A stretch of DNA of 38,073 bases, taken from NCBI GenBank assembly GCA_016935755.1, contig JAFGQI010000151.1, positions 1 to 38,073 on the forward strand, in the 5' to 3' direction. The translations under genes were made by a program, and so were the position numbers. Below the pieces are notes generated by a model, which ran no database searches, was not told the DNA's origin, and saw only the letters and a list, made by a program, of their open reading frames with translations. Source of the stretch: Anaerolineales bacterium. GTDB lineage: Bacteria; Chloroflexota; Anaerolineae; Anaerolineales; UBA4823. This document shows, piece after piece, positions 30,103 to 37,738 of this stretch (position 1 is its first letter; each line of letters opens with the position of its first letter).

Positions 30103-31158
30103 ATGCGTATTGTCCTGGATGCAATGGGGAGCGACACCTGCCCTGAACCAGAAGTTCTCGCCGCGGTTGAAGCTGCGCGCCTGTTTGGCGATGAGATCAT
30201 TCTGGTCGGACCAGTGGATCAATTAGAACCACGCCTGCAAGCCCTGGGTAGAGAGAATCACATGGTGCGCCTGGTAAACGCGCCAGATACGATCACGATG
30301 AAAGACAAAGGTCTGGCCCTGGCATTAAAAGCCAAACGCAAAGGGTCTAAAACCTCTATGGCGGTGGGGATAGATCTGGTGAAGGAGGGACAGGCCGATG
30401 CGTTTGTGACTGCCGGGAATACTGGCGGAGCCCTGGCAACAGCTTATTATCGCCTGGGCACCATTCCTGGGGTCGAACGACCGGCTTTAACCGGCCTCTT
30501 CCCTGTAAGAAATGGTTACTGCGTGGTGTTGGATATTGGCGCTAACCCGGAGTGTAAACCGGAGCACCTGCTGCAGTTTGCAGTCATGGGTTCGGTCTAT
30601 GCCAGTAAGGTGCGCGGTGTGCCGCAGCCCCGCATTGGGCTGGTCTCCAACGGCGAGGAAGCCGGCAAGGGCAATGAGCTGGTCAAAAGCGCTTATCCAC
30701 TGCTGGAGGCCAGCGGGCTGAACTTCATCGGCAACGTGGAAGGCAAGGAACTGTTCGGCGGAAATGCGGATGTGGCTGTCACCGATGGCTTCACTGGCAA
30801 CATCCTGCTCAAATCCAGCGAAGCAGTCGCCAAGCTGATTACGGATATTCTCAAGGAAGAACTGCTGAGCAGCCTGCGCACCAAGCTTGGCGCTGCTCTA
30901 GCCAGACCGGCTTTTGGGCGCATTAAAACCATGATGGATCCGGCTGAGGTGGGGGCTGCGCCGCTGCTGGGCATCGCCGGTTTGGTATTTGTGGGGCATG
31001 GGCGATCGGATGCCCGCGCCCTGGTAAGCGCAATCCGCACTGCCCGCCAGGCAGTCGAGGTAAATTTACTCACCGAAATCCAGACCGCCATCCAGGAAAG
31101 GCTCGCTGCCCTCACTTTGACAACCGATTCTGATAGAAATGAGACAGATCATGACTGA
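30103..31158 (+). CDS. plsX: Phosphate acyltransferase PlsX
   Basis: Makes acyl-phosphate from acyl-ACP, feeding PlsY in the first step of phospholipid synthesis. The 351-residue protein starts MRIVLDAMGSDTCPEPEV, the standard PlsX opening, and continues with SMAVGIDLVKEGQADAFVTAGNTGG, IGLVSNGEEAGKGNELVK, FIGNVEGKELFGGNADVAVTDGFTGN and the final GLVFVGHGRSDARAL in the expected order. The ATG at 30103 with AAGGAG seven bases upstream is preferred over an upstream in-frame ATG. The stop overlaps the start of fabF, so lipid synthesis genes are coupled. The acpP and fabD genes often found here are missing. Confidence 0.95.
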   Translation: MRIVLDAMGSDTCPEPEVLAAVEAARLFGDEIILVGPVDQLEPRLQALGRENHMVRLVNAPDTITMKDKGLALALKAKRKGSKTSMAVGIDLVKEGQADAFVTAGNTGGALATAYYRLGTIPGVERPALTGLFPVRNGYCVVLDIGANPECKPEHLLQFAVMGSVYASKVRGVPQPRIGLVSNGEEAGKGNELVKSAYPLLEASGLNFIGNVEGKELFGGNADVAVTDGFTGNILLKSSEAVAKLITDILKEELLSSLRTKLGAALARPAFGRIKTMMDPAEVGAAPLLGIAGLVFVGHGRSDARALVSAIRTARQAVEVNLLTEIQTAIQERLAALTLTTDSDRNETDHD

Positions 31159-32410
31159 TCCATCCAACCGCCCAAGGGTGGTCATCACCGGCTTAGGCGC
31201 CATCTCCCCCTTAGGTTCATCAGTTGCATTGCTCTGGGAAGGCTGGCTTGCTGGAAGATCTGGCATCCGGCGGATCACACAGTTCGACGCCAGTGGGTTT
31301 CCCTCCCAGATCGCGGGGGAAATTCCAGATTTCAGCCCCGAAGAGTACATGGAGCGAAAAGAGGCGCGACGCGTCCCCCGTTCTGGACAGATTGCCCTGG
31401 CTTCCGCCATACAAGCAGTCAAGGATGCTGGCTTGCCGGAAACCATGCCTGATGGAGAATGCGCGGGGGTGATTTTCGGCACAGCCATTGGTGGATTGGA
31501 CAAGGCTGATGAGGGCATCCATATTCTACGCACCCAGGGGCTGGATCGCGTCAATCCGTTCGTCCTGCCAGGAGGCATCCCAAACCTGTCTGCCTTTCTG
31601 ATTGCCCGCCAGTTCCAATGCTATGGGCCAAACAGCACCATTACCACTGCCTGCGCTACCGGCACCCAGGCGATCGGTGAAGCAGCCGAGGTTATTCGCC
31701 GGGGGGCGGCGGATATCGTCATCACAGGGGGCACAGAAGCAATCATCAAGGATTTCGCCATCGGCGGCTTCTGTGCGATGCGTGCCCTGCCAACCAATTT
31801 CAATAACGATCCCGAGAGAGCTTCCCGGCCCTTCGACTCCAAACGGGAAGGTTTTATCTTCTCCGAAGGGGCAGCCTCGCTGGTATTGGAGAACCTGGAA
31901 CATGCCCTCAAGCGCGGCGCGAGGATCTATGCCGAAGTAGCCGGTCACGCCTCTTCAGCAGACGCTTTCCACATTGCCCAACCCGATCCAGAAGCAAAGG
32001 GGCCGATTCGGGCGATGCGATGGGCTTTAAGAGATGCCGGCTTGCTGCCTGAGCAGGTAGACTACATCAACGCCCACGGCACCTCCACCCCGCTCAATGA
32101 TGCTGCTGAAACAAAAGCGATTAAAATGGTTTTCGGTGAACATGCCTACAAGCTGGCGATTAGCTCAACGAAGTCGATGATCGGTCATGCCATGGGCGCA
32201 TCGGGGGCCCTGGAGGCGATCGCATGCGCCCTAGTGATTGAGCATGGCTGGCTGCCGCCCACGATTAATTACGAATATCCTGAACCCGAGTTGGATCTGG
32301 ACTATGTGCCCAACACGGCTCGCCAGAAACATGTCGATATTACGCTTTCTAATTCTTTTGGTCTGGGTGGGCAGAACGCCTGTCTGGTGTTCAAAAGATA
32401 TCTTCCGTAA
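31151..32410 (+). CDS. fabF: Beta-ketoacyl-ACP synthase II
   Basis: Condenses malonyl-ACP with acyl-ACP in fatty acid elongation. The 419-residue protein has the KAS II triad: C168 in TACATGTQAIGEA, H309 in NAHGTSTPLND and H346 in STKSMIGHAMGASGA. The C-terminal SNSFGLGGQNACLVF is the usual closing motif. The ATG at 31151 overlaps the plsX stop by eight bases; another ATG 12 bases earlier is possible. It could also be a FabB-like paralogue, but length and the STPLND/SMIGH motifs fit FabF. Confidence 0.94.
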   Translation: MTDPSNRPRVVITGLGAISPLGSSVALLWEGWLAGRSGIRRITQFDASGFPSQIAGEIPDFSPEEYMERKEARRVPRSGQIALASAIQAVKDAGLPETMPDGECAGVIFGTAIGGLDKADEGIHILRTQGLDRVNPFVLPGGIPNLSAFLIARQFQCYGPNSTITTACATGTQAIGEAAEVIRRGAADIVITGGTEAIIKDFAIGGFCAMRALPTNFNNDPERASRPFDSKREGFIFSEGAASLVLENLEHALKRGARIYAEVAGHASSADAFHIAQPDPEAKGPIRAMRWALRDAGLLPEQVDYINAHGTSTPLNDAAETKAIKMVFGEHAYKLAISSTKSMIGHAMGASGALEAIACALVIEHGWLPPTINYEYPEPELDLDYVPNTARQKHVDITLSNSFGLGGQNACLVFKRYLP

Positions 32411-32425
32411 GGGAAAAAATACCCA

Positions 32426-33160
32426 ATGAATATTATTCGCAACGATAAATTAATCAAGCGCAATTCACGGATTGCCACAATCAGCATGATTGGCGGTCTG
32501 GTCATTTTAGGAGCGGGAATGGTGATCTCGTTCCGCTACGCGGATCAATTCGGGATCAGCCTGGCTGCCTTAATGGCAGGTTTTATATTGTCTCAGGTTG
32601 GCATTTATTACAGCAACCGCTGGGGCCGGCGGCCGCGACCAGATGAACTCATAGACCAGGCGCTAAAAGGGATGGACAGCAAATATACGCTCTATCATTA
32701 TCTGACTCCAGCTGCGCATGTGCTCTTAGGTCCTGCTGGGATTTGGGTTCTGATGCCATACTACCAGCGTGGAACCATTACCTATACCAAAGGTCGCTGG
32801 CGTCAGCGGGGAGGCAACTGGTATCTGAAAATATTTGCACAGGAGAATTTGGGCAGACCCGATCTGGAAGTTGCTGCAGAAGTAGAAAATCTGCAAAGTT
32901 ACCTGGTGAAACGATCTTCAGGGGAGGTCTTACCTGACATCCAGTCGGTAATGGTGTTCACTCACCCCAAGACAACGGTGGAAGTTTCCGAAGAGGAAGA
33001 ACCCCCGATACCCGCAGTAACCCTGGCAAAGCTGAAGGATTTTATTCGCAAATCAGCCAAAGGCAAGAGCCTGTCAATCGAAAAGATCAAGGTGATCCAG
33101 GATGCCCTGAGCGTCCTTCCAGCCCCAGATGAGAATACCGATAAACAAAAAGAAACCTGA
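32426..33160 (+). CDS. Membrane protein with degenerate NERD-like region
   Basis: A 244-residue protein with two membrane segments (about 20-36 and 44-62) and a cytoplasmic C-terminal part. Residues about 80-125 include AAHVLLGPAGIWVLMPYYQRGTIT in two pieces, which parallels the NERD nuclease-related motif (hVLvGp.GvfviE.K...G.i). The acidic residue before the first strand and the ExK catalytic pair are replaced here (Ala and Met-Pro-Tyr), so nuclease activity is unlikely. The tail is rich in charged residues and ends PDENTDKQKET. It begins 16 bases after fabF with a weak AAGGGA site and is followed by terminators. I do not recognise a named family with certainty. Confidence 0.65.
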   Translation: MNIIRNDKLIKRNSRIATISMIGGLVILGAGMVISFRYADQFGISLAALMAGFILSQVGIYYSNRWGRRPRPDELIDQALKGMDSKYTLYHYLTPAAHVLLGPAGIWVLMPYYQRGTITYTKGRWRQRGGNWYLKIFAQENLGRPDLEVAAEVENLQSYLVKRSSGEVLPDIQSVMVFTHPKTTVEVSEEEEPPIPAVTLAKLKDFIRKSAKGKSLSIEKIKVIQDALSVLPAPDENTDKQKET

Positions 33161-33179
33161 TCCATATAAGATCAGGTTT
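33153..33179 (+). other. Hairpin spanning the stop codon of the NERD-like gene
   Basis: AAACCTGATC at 33153-33162 pairs perfectly with GATCAGGTTT at 33170-33179 around a 7-base loop, and includes the TGA stop at 33158-33160. Only a short T run is present, so it may assist the stronger terminator that begins 12 bases downstream. Confidence 0.5.
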
Positions 33180-33190
33180 GACAAATAACC

Positions 33191-33230
33191 ACAACCCCCT
33201 TCCAATCTAACCAAGAAGGGGGTTGTATTT
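33191..33230 (+). terminator. Terminator between fabF unit and SPFH operon
   Basis: ACAACCCCCTTC at 33191-33202 pairs perfectly with GAAGGGGGTTGT at 33215-33226 around a 12-base loop, followed by ATTTT. On the minus strand a TTATTTG run follows the stem, so it may also stop transcripts of the converging SPFH operon, which ends at 33245. Confidence 0.8.
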
Positions 33231-33244
33231 TACTGAGTCAGTGA

Positions 33245-34309
33245 TCAGACACCCTTGAGATATGCTTCCAGAGCCTCTGCGCTGATGCGCCAGGCATTGC
33301 CGATCTTTCTGGCTTTTAGATCACCAGCCGTGATAGCAGCAACAATATCTTCTTCAGAAACCTTCAGGAAAGCTGCCGCTTCGGCAGGGGTCATGACCGC
33401 GGGCATTGCACCAGCCGGGGCGCCGCCGGCCGGGGCCGTCGGTGCGGGTGTTTGGGCTGCCGGTCCAGTCATGCCAGAGAGGGCCGAACTGATCACGCTG
33501 CCCACACCCATGCCAGCGCCAATGCCTGCTGTCAAGCCTGCGCCGCCGCTGGGGTTCTGAGCCGCGTCACGCAGCGCGTCAGCAGCCTGCAGTTGAGTGT
33601 AGGTCTGCATATCGAGCATACCCATCGCCCGCAGTTCTTCCGCCGATTTGCTGGATGGCTTCATGTTCTCAACATAGAAGCTCTTGAGCAGTAGCCCAAG
33701 CGCCAGGAAATCATCCTGCGTCTTGGCCCGCACGCCAGCACCAATTTCCTCAGTCAGGCCAATCAGCTCAGGCACACTGTGCTTGGCAGCCGTTTCGCCC
33801 AATAAATCCTGCAGCTTGGATAGCAGCATCGAGCGCAGGCGAGATTCGATATCCGTAGTGCGATACACGCCCTGAGCGCCCACTAATTGGGTGACAAACT
33901 GCTGCGGATCCTTCACCTGGAAGCTGTAGGTGCCAAATCCTTGCAGCAGGGCTACACCCAGGCCCATGTTCGGGTTGCGCACGATAATCGGCTGTGGTGT
34001 GCCCCACTTACGATCGGCGAACTCGCGCATCGAGACAAAATAGACTTCGGCAGGGAACGGGTTGCGCTCATTGAAGAGCTTGCCAATTTGCTCGATGAGC
34101 AAAGGCACATTATAGGTAACGAGGGTGTGCCGGCCGGGGCCGAAAACATCCAGAGCGTTACCATCACGGAAGAAGACCGCCGCCTGCGATTCGCGCACGA
34201 TCAGCTGCGAACCGATGCGGAAGTTGCCCGGCCCAGATTCAGGGAAGCGGTGTACAATCTCGTCCCGCATCTCATCCGGATACTCAATCACATCAAAAAT
34301 CCTGGCCAT
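33245..34309 (-). CDS. SPFH (YdjI-type) protein fused to an excisionase-like HTH
   Basis: A 354-residue protein. The first 230 residues match the virion-core-like SPFH/Band 7 branch typified by Bacillus YdjI: FPESGPGNFRIGSQLIVRESQAAVFFRDG in pieces, FGPGRHTL, PFPAEVYFVS, WGTPQPIIVRNP and YSFQVKDPQQF. A Gly/Ala/Pro-rich linker follows at about 245-305. The last 49 residues form an excisionase/MerR-type HTH (TPAEAAAFLKVSEEDIVAAI, then GDLKARKIGNAWRISAEALEAYL). Other SPFH proteins of this branch tend to end in a zinc ribbon or tail. SPFH domains multimerise at membranes, so this could be a membrane-linked DNA or protein adaptor. The ATG at 34309 has AGGAG eight bases upstream. The helical protein gene lies upstream. 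Confidence 0.85.
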   Translation of the reverse strand: MARIFDVIEYPDEMRDEIVHRFPESGPGNFRIGSQLIVRESQAAVFFRDGNALDVFGPGRHTLVTYNVPLLIEQIGKLFNERNPFPAEVYFVSMREFADRKWGTPQPIIVRNPNMGLGVALLQGFGTYSFQVKDPQQFVTQLVGAQGVYRTTDIESRLRSMLLSKLQDLLGETAAKHSVPELIGLTEEIGAGVRAKTQDDFLALGLLLKSFYVENMKPSSKSAEELRAMGMLDMQTYTQLQAADALRDAAQNPSGGAGLTAGIGAGMGVGSVISSALSGMTGPAAQTPAPTAPAGGAPAGAMPAVMTPAEAAAFLKVSEEDIVAAITAGDLKARKIGNAWRISAEALEAYLKGV

Positions 34310-34345
34310 TTTCAATACTCCTGTTCTAAGAACTGATTATTCCCG

Positions 34346-34357
34346 CAGGTATACCTG
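34346..34357. repeat. 12-base palindrome CAGGTATACCTG between the SPFH operon genes
   Basis: A perfect 12-base palindrome lies in the 88-base gap between the helical protein gene and the SPFH gene. Nearby AACAC-CT-GTGTT at 34363-34374 is a second inverted pair. They may form weak RNA structures or a binding site; no T run supports a terminator. Confidence 0.4.
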
Positions 34358-34397
34358 GCAGGAACACCTGTGTTTGCTTTCCCTGAGGCTCCGGGAT

Positions 34398-34925
34398 CTA
34401 GCTCTGCCCGCTGCTGAAGACCACTTCAGAACGGCGGTTGTACACATCGACGGCTTGCTGAGCCAGGCTGCGCAGGTGGCGAATCGCGGCTGGCAGGCCC
34501 TCGCTGCCAATAGAGGCTTCGACATTATCTACGGCGCGACCGACTTCATCACCCAGATCGAGCATGGCGGCATCATATTGGTAGATGCGAGCCAGTTCGT
34601 CTTCGCCAATCTTGACGGCATCGAATAAGCCAGAATAACCCCGCGGCGCGCGGCGGATGCGGTCAATGAATGCCCGCAGCTTGATTGCAACCTGCTCCAT
34701 ATCATCCACATAGGCAATTTCGCCCTGGCTGATCAGGTCGCGCTGCAGTTGAGAGATGCGCTGCCATTGCTGTTCAAAGCGATCAGCTATGGTATCCCGG
34801 AGAAGTTTGTCAGCGTCACGACGCTTCTGGCGTTCAATGTATCCGCTGAATCCCGGGATTTTGCCCAAGATCTTCTTGAAAAGATCCATGTCCGAGCCTA
34901 CTTTATCGAAGATTTGATCACTCAT
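34398..34925 (-). CDS. Helical cytoplasmic protein, partner of the SPFH protein
   Basis: A 175-residue protein without signal peptide or membrane segment. It is mostly helical and highly charged: KRRDADKLLRDTIADRFEQQWQRISQLQRDLIS in pieces suggests coiled coils, followed by VDDMEQVAIKLRAFIDRIRRAPRGYSGLFDAVKI in parts. No zinc ribbon or known catalytic motif is seen. In Bacillus, a YdjI-type SPFH protein is encoded with small companions (ydjG, ydjH) and a PspA, and this gene may fill a similar adaptor role, but I cannot claim homology. AGGAG stands seven bases before the ATG. It opens the two-gene operon under a strong promoter. Confidence 0.7.
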   Translation of the reverse strand: MSDQIFDKVGSDMDLFKKILGKIPGFSGYIERQKRRDADKLLRDTIADRFEQQWQRISQLQRDLISQGEIAYVDDMEQVAIKLRAFIDRIRRAPRGYSGLFDAVKIGEDELARIYQYDAAMLDLGDEVGRAVDNVEASIGSEGLPAAIRHLRSLAQQAVDVYNRRSEVVFSSGQS

Positions 34926-34970
34926 CGAAAACTCCTTGAGGTTGAACTATTTTGAATTATGGTTATGCTG

Positions 34971-34999
34971 ATTATAGCCTCAGTTTGCCTCTAGTGCAA
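34971..34999 (-). promoter_or_regulatory. Promoter of the SPFH operon
   Basis: On the minus strand TTGCAC at 34999-34994, a 17-base spacer and TATAAT at 34976-34971 predict a start near 34964. The -35 box and spacer contain an element (TTGCAC-N4-GGCAAACT) found inverted at 35079-35098. Confidence 0.7.
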
Positions 35000-35098
35000 T
35001 TGTCTGCTTGCTAAATTTTTTCCCAATTATCACAATCTTATCATATCCACCGTTATTTACGCAATCAGTGAATAAAAGTTGCACCAAGGGGGCAAACT
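34982..35098. repeat. Pair of inverted elements between SPFH operon and aldolase gene
   Basis: The element TTGCAC...GGCAAACT occurs on the minus strand at 34999-34982 (4-base gap) and on the plus strand at 35079-35098 (6-base gap). One copy is part of the SPFH operon promoter; the other lies 32 bases before the aldolase -35 box, which is also TTGCAC. A shared regulator is possible. No other gene was seen in this 258-base region. Confidence 0.5.
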
Positions 35099-35110
35099 AA
35101 GATGACAGCG

Positions 35111-35138
35111 TTGCACAATCGGGCGGGGGTGTTATAAT
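35111..35138 (+). promoter_or_regulatory. Promoter of the class II aldolase gene
   Basis: TTGCAC at 35111-35116, a 16-base spacer and TATAAT at 35133-35138 predict a start near 35145 and a leader of about 40 bases. AGGAG at 35171-35175 is the ribosome binding site. Confidence 0.7.
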
Positions 35139-35183
35139 CCCATTGATTGCTATCTAAACCATTTCATATCAGGAGTTTATCAC

Positions 35184-36605
35184 ATGAGTACCAAGGATAC
35201 ACAAGAACTGCTTGCTCTATTAGAGAACAGCATGACCATTGAAGATGGCAATGCTATCGTAACAGATGCCGCCAGGCTGCGCGCCAACATCTACAAGCTG
35301 GCAGAGGTTTCTGCCCTGGAAAGCGGCGCCCGGCAAGGAATGGCGCGCTACCTGACCCGCCTGGCCGGCCTGGCGATGGGCGCCTATCCCGCCTCGATCA
35401 ACGATCTTTATATGGCGCGAGGCCGTGGTGAAGTCCCCTTCAGCTTTACCGTCCCGGCAATTAACCTGCGTGTTCTCTCCTTCGATGCCGCCCGGGCAGT
35501 GTTTCGAGCCGCGCTGTCGATCGATGCTGGGGCGTTCATTTTTGAGATCGCCCGTTCTGAGATGGGCTATACCGATCAGCGCCCGGCTGAATATGTGACC
35601 AATATCCTGGCGGCAGCAATCGCCGAGGGCTATCAAGGCCCCATCTTCGTCCAGGGAGATCACTTCCAGGTCTCTGCCAAACGATTCTCAAATGACCCAG
35701 AAACTGAACTACAGGCCGTGCGCGACTTGATCGTGGAAGCTATTCAGGCTGGTTTCTACAATATTGATATCGATACCTCCACCCTGGTAGATCTGTCCAA
35801 GACCACCATTCCAGAGCAACAGTATCTCAACACCAGCCTATCAGCGATGTTCACCGCCTATATCCGCTCTCTGGAGCCTACCGGGATCACCATTTCGGTG
35901 GGTGGTGAGATCGGCGAAGTCGGTGGTCATAACTCAACCGTAGAAGAACTGCGCGGTTATATGGATGGATATAATGCTGAACTGAATGCTCAAGCGCCCG
36001 GCGCCACCGGCATCAGCAAAATCAGCATCCAAACTGGCACCTCGCATGGCGGTGTAGTGCTGCCAGACGGTTCTATTGCCAAGGTAAATCTCGATTTTGA
36101 CACCTTGCTCCGTCTGAGCCGGGTTTCACGGCAGGAGTATGGTCTGGGCGGGGCCGTCCAGCACGGCGCTTCTACCCTTCCAGAGGATGCCTTTACCCAC
36201 TTCGTCGAATCAGAAGCCGTCGAAGTACATCTGGCAACCAACTTCCAAAATATGTTCTTCGATCTTGCCCCTGCCGATCTGCGCGCACAGATGTACGCCT
36301 ACCTGGATGAGAAGAGCGCCTCGGAGCGGAAACCAGGCATGACTGATGAACAGTTCTACTACAAGACCCGCAAGAACGTCATCGGCCCATTCAAAAAGCA
36401 AACCTGGGGATTACCCGCCCACGAGAAAGCCAAAATCGGAATTGCCTGGGAAGCCCAATTCCTCAAGCTCTTCAAATTCTTGGGACTGCCGGGTACTCGT
36501 CCATTTGTTGAGCAGGCTATTCGGCATGTAGCCGTAAACCCCAGCATAAAGTTCTACCTGGGAGCAGAAGTAGCCGAAGGCGACGTCTCCGACCTGGCAG
36601 ACTAA
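35184..36605 (+). CDS. Class II fructose-bisphosphate aldolase-like protein, long form
   Basis: A 473-residue TIM-barrel aldolase of the zinc-dependent class. Motifs in order are FVQGDHF (zinc His), FYNIDIDTSTLVDLS, VGGEIGEVGGHNST, SIQTGTSHGGVVLPDG (zinc His) and VQHGASTLPEDAF (zinc His). Together they match the class II core that cleaves fructose-1,6-bisphosphate or a related ketose bisphosphate. It is longer than usual class II enzymes (about 280-360), with an extra N-terminal segment of about 60 residues and a C-terminal extension of about 80. Tagatose-bisphosphate aldolase or a different ketose phosphate is possible. It has its own promoter and terminator and so is a single-gene unit, consistent with central carbon metabolism. 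Confidence 0.85.
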   Translation: MSTKDTQELLALLENSMTIEDGNAIVTDAARLRANIYKLAEVSALESGARQGMARYLTRLAGLAMGAYPASINDLYMARGRGEVPFSFTVPAINLRVLSFDAARAVFRAALSIDAGAFIFEIARSEMGYTDQRPAEYVTNILAAAIAEGYQGPIFVQGDHFQVSAKRFSNDPETELQAVRDLIVEAIQAGFYNIDIDTSTLVDLSKTTIPEQQYLNTSLSAMFTAYIRSLEPTGITISVGGEIGEVGGHNSTVEELRGYMDGYNAELNAQAPGATGISKISIQTGTSHGGVVLPDGSIAKVNLDFDTLLRLSRVSRQEYGLGGAVQHGASTLPEDAFTHFVESEAVEVHLATNFQNMFFDLAPADLRAQMYAYLDEKSASERKPGMTDEQFYYKTRKNVIGPFKKQTWGLPAHEKAKIGIAWEAQFLKLFKFLGLPGTRPFVEQAIRHVAVNPSIKFYLGAEVAEGDVSDLAD

Positions 36606-36616
36606 ACATATCCTGA

Positions 36617-36655
36617 GGGGCTGTCCATAATTGAATGGACAGCCCCGTTCTTTTA
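36617..36655 (+). terminator. Intrinsic terminator after the aldolase gene
   Basis: GGGGCTGTCCAT at 36617-36628 pairs perfectly with ATGGACAGCCCC at 36635-36646 around a 6-base loop, and GTTCTTTTA follows. It lies 11 bases after the stop codon. Confidence 0.85.
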
Positions 36656-36661
36656 TCGACG

Positions 36662-37183
36662 ATGCCAGCTTCAGATCAAGGCGTTCTTTCAGGGCGATAC
36701 ACCCTCATCCCACGCACGCTGATTTTCTTGAGGCGCGGCGATAAACTGCTGCTGATCAAAGGTGCGCCTCACAAACGCCTGTGGGCGAATAAATATAATG
36801 GCATTGGAGGGCACATCGAACGCGGCGAGGATGTGCTGACCAGCGCGCGGCGCGAACTGGTCGAAGAAACGGGCCTGGTTGTACCTGGGCTGAAGCTGTG
36901 TGGCGTGGTTACCATTGACACTGGTCAGGAGTCTGGCATAGGGTTGTACGTGCTGTCCGGCGAATGCCTGGCAGGTGAACCGCGCCCCTCAGAAGAAGGC
37001 ACATCGGCATGGGTGGACGTGAGCGAAATCCTAAACCTTCCGATGGTAGAAGATCTGCCGGTTCTCCTGCCGCGCCTGTTGAGCATGAGCGCAAGCGATC
37101 CCCCCTTCTCGGCTCACTATCATTATTCACATGATGGCAGCCTTTCGATTACTTTCTATAGCGAGGAACTATGGGCGAACTGA
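36662..37183 (+). CDS. Nudix hydrolase
   Basis: A 173-residue hydrolase of nucleoside-diphosphate-linked compounds. The Nudix box GxxxxxExxxxxxxRExxEExGL is complete at residues 50-72 (GHIERGEDVLTSARRELVEETGL in two parts), preceded by LLLIKGAPHKRLWANKYNGIGG. The MutT/8-oxo-dGTPase type is suggested by LLIKG and NGIGG, but the substrate is unproven. The ATG at 36662 is chosen because an earlier in-frame ATG at 36635 lies in the aldolase terminator stem. It has no clear ribosome binding site and no obvious promoter. The gene overlaps the pentapeptide gene by 13 bases. Confidence 0.87.
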   Translation: MPASDQGVLSGRYTLIPRTLIFLRRGDKLLLIKGAPHKRLWANKYNGIGGHIERGEDVLTSARRELVEETGLVVPGLKLCGVVTIDTGQESGIGLYVLSGECLAGEPRPSEEGTSAWVDVSEILNLPMVEDLPVLLPRLLSMSASDPPFSAHYHYSHDGSLSITFYSEELWAN

Positions 37184-37644
37184 CGCGTACGCAAGTGATT
37201 GAAATCATTGCTATGAATTCAGGTAAGAAGGTCACCCTGCGCGGCGTAGACTTGAGCACAGTGGATCTGCGCTCGCTGGACTTAACTGAAGCGAACCTGC
37301 AATACGCCAATCTAAACTCAGCCACATTGCACCAGGCCTGCCTGGATAAAGCCAATCTGTATAAAACCAGGATGGAATATGCTGATCTGGGTGAAGCCAC
37401 TCTGCGTGGAGCGGATCTCCGCGAGGCGGTGCTGATCGGTGCGGATTTCCGAGATGCCGACTTGACGGATGCTGATCTGCGCAATACTGACCTGCGCAGC
37501 GCTAACCTGCGCGGGGCAATCTTGATCCGGGCCAACTTCTGGCGCGCCGACCTGACGGATGCCAATCTGGTCTTTGCCCAGCTGGATGGTGCGAAGGGAT
37601 TACCTGCCGATATCGACCAGCTGATTAACAAAGAAAAATATTAA
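37171..37644 (+). CDS. Pentapeptide-repeat protein
   Basis: A 157-residue protein with about 20 tandem A(D/N)LxX units between residues 22 and 140, for example LSTVDLRSLDLTEANLQYAN and ADLGEATLRGADLREAVLIG. Such repeats form a right-handed quadrilateral beta helix. Some members mimic DNA and inhibit gyrase (MfpA, Qnr), others have unknown roles; nothing here allows a choice. The N-terminal 20 residues (TRTQVIEIIAMNSGKKV) form a short cap. GAGGA stands three to four bases before the ATG. It overlaps the Nudix gene, so both are probably made from one transcript. Confidence 0.9.
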   Translation: MGELTRTQVIEIIAMNSGKKVTLRGVDLSTVDLRSLDLTEANLQYANLNSATLHQACLDKANLYKTRMEYADLGEATLRGADLREAVLIGADFRDADLTDADLRNTDLRSANLRGAILIRANFWRADLTDANLVFAQLDGAKGLPADIDQLINKEKY

Positions 37645-37677
37645 CCAGCCCAGTTTGGTGCTTTTCGTCTCGTTCTC

Positions 37678-37706
37678 GCGACATTTTTCAATTCTCTTCG
37701 TAGAAT
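37678..37706 (+). promoter_or_regulatory. Possible promoter of the small membrane protein gene
   Basis: TAGAAT at 37701-37706 is a fair -10 box, with GCGACA 17 bases upstream as a weak -35 box. GGAAGGAGA follows before the ATG at 37739. Support is moderate at best. Confidence 0.35.
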
Positions 37707-37738
37707 GATTTGAGTCAAACCGGAAGGAGAATAGAACA

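Noticed and set aside
33255..33560. Ala/Pro/Gly-rich plus-strand open frame opposite the SPFH linker
   Set aside because: It is a low-complexity shadow of the linker coding sequence and has no start signals.
37149..37631. Ser/Arg-rich minus-strand frame of 160 codons
   Set aside because: It is the mirror image of the pentapeptide repeats; the repeat period of the real gene produces the open frame.
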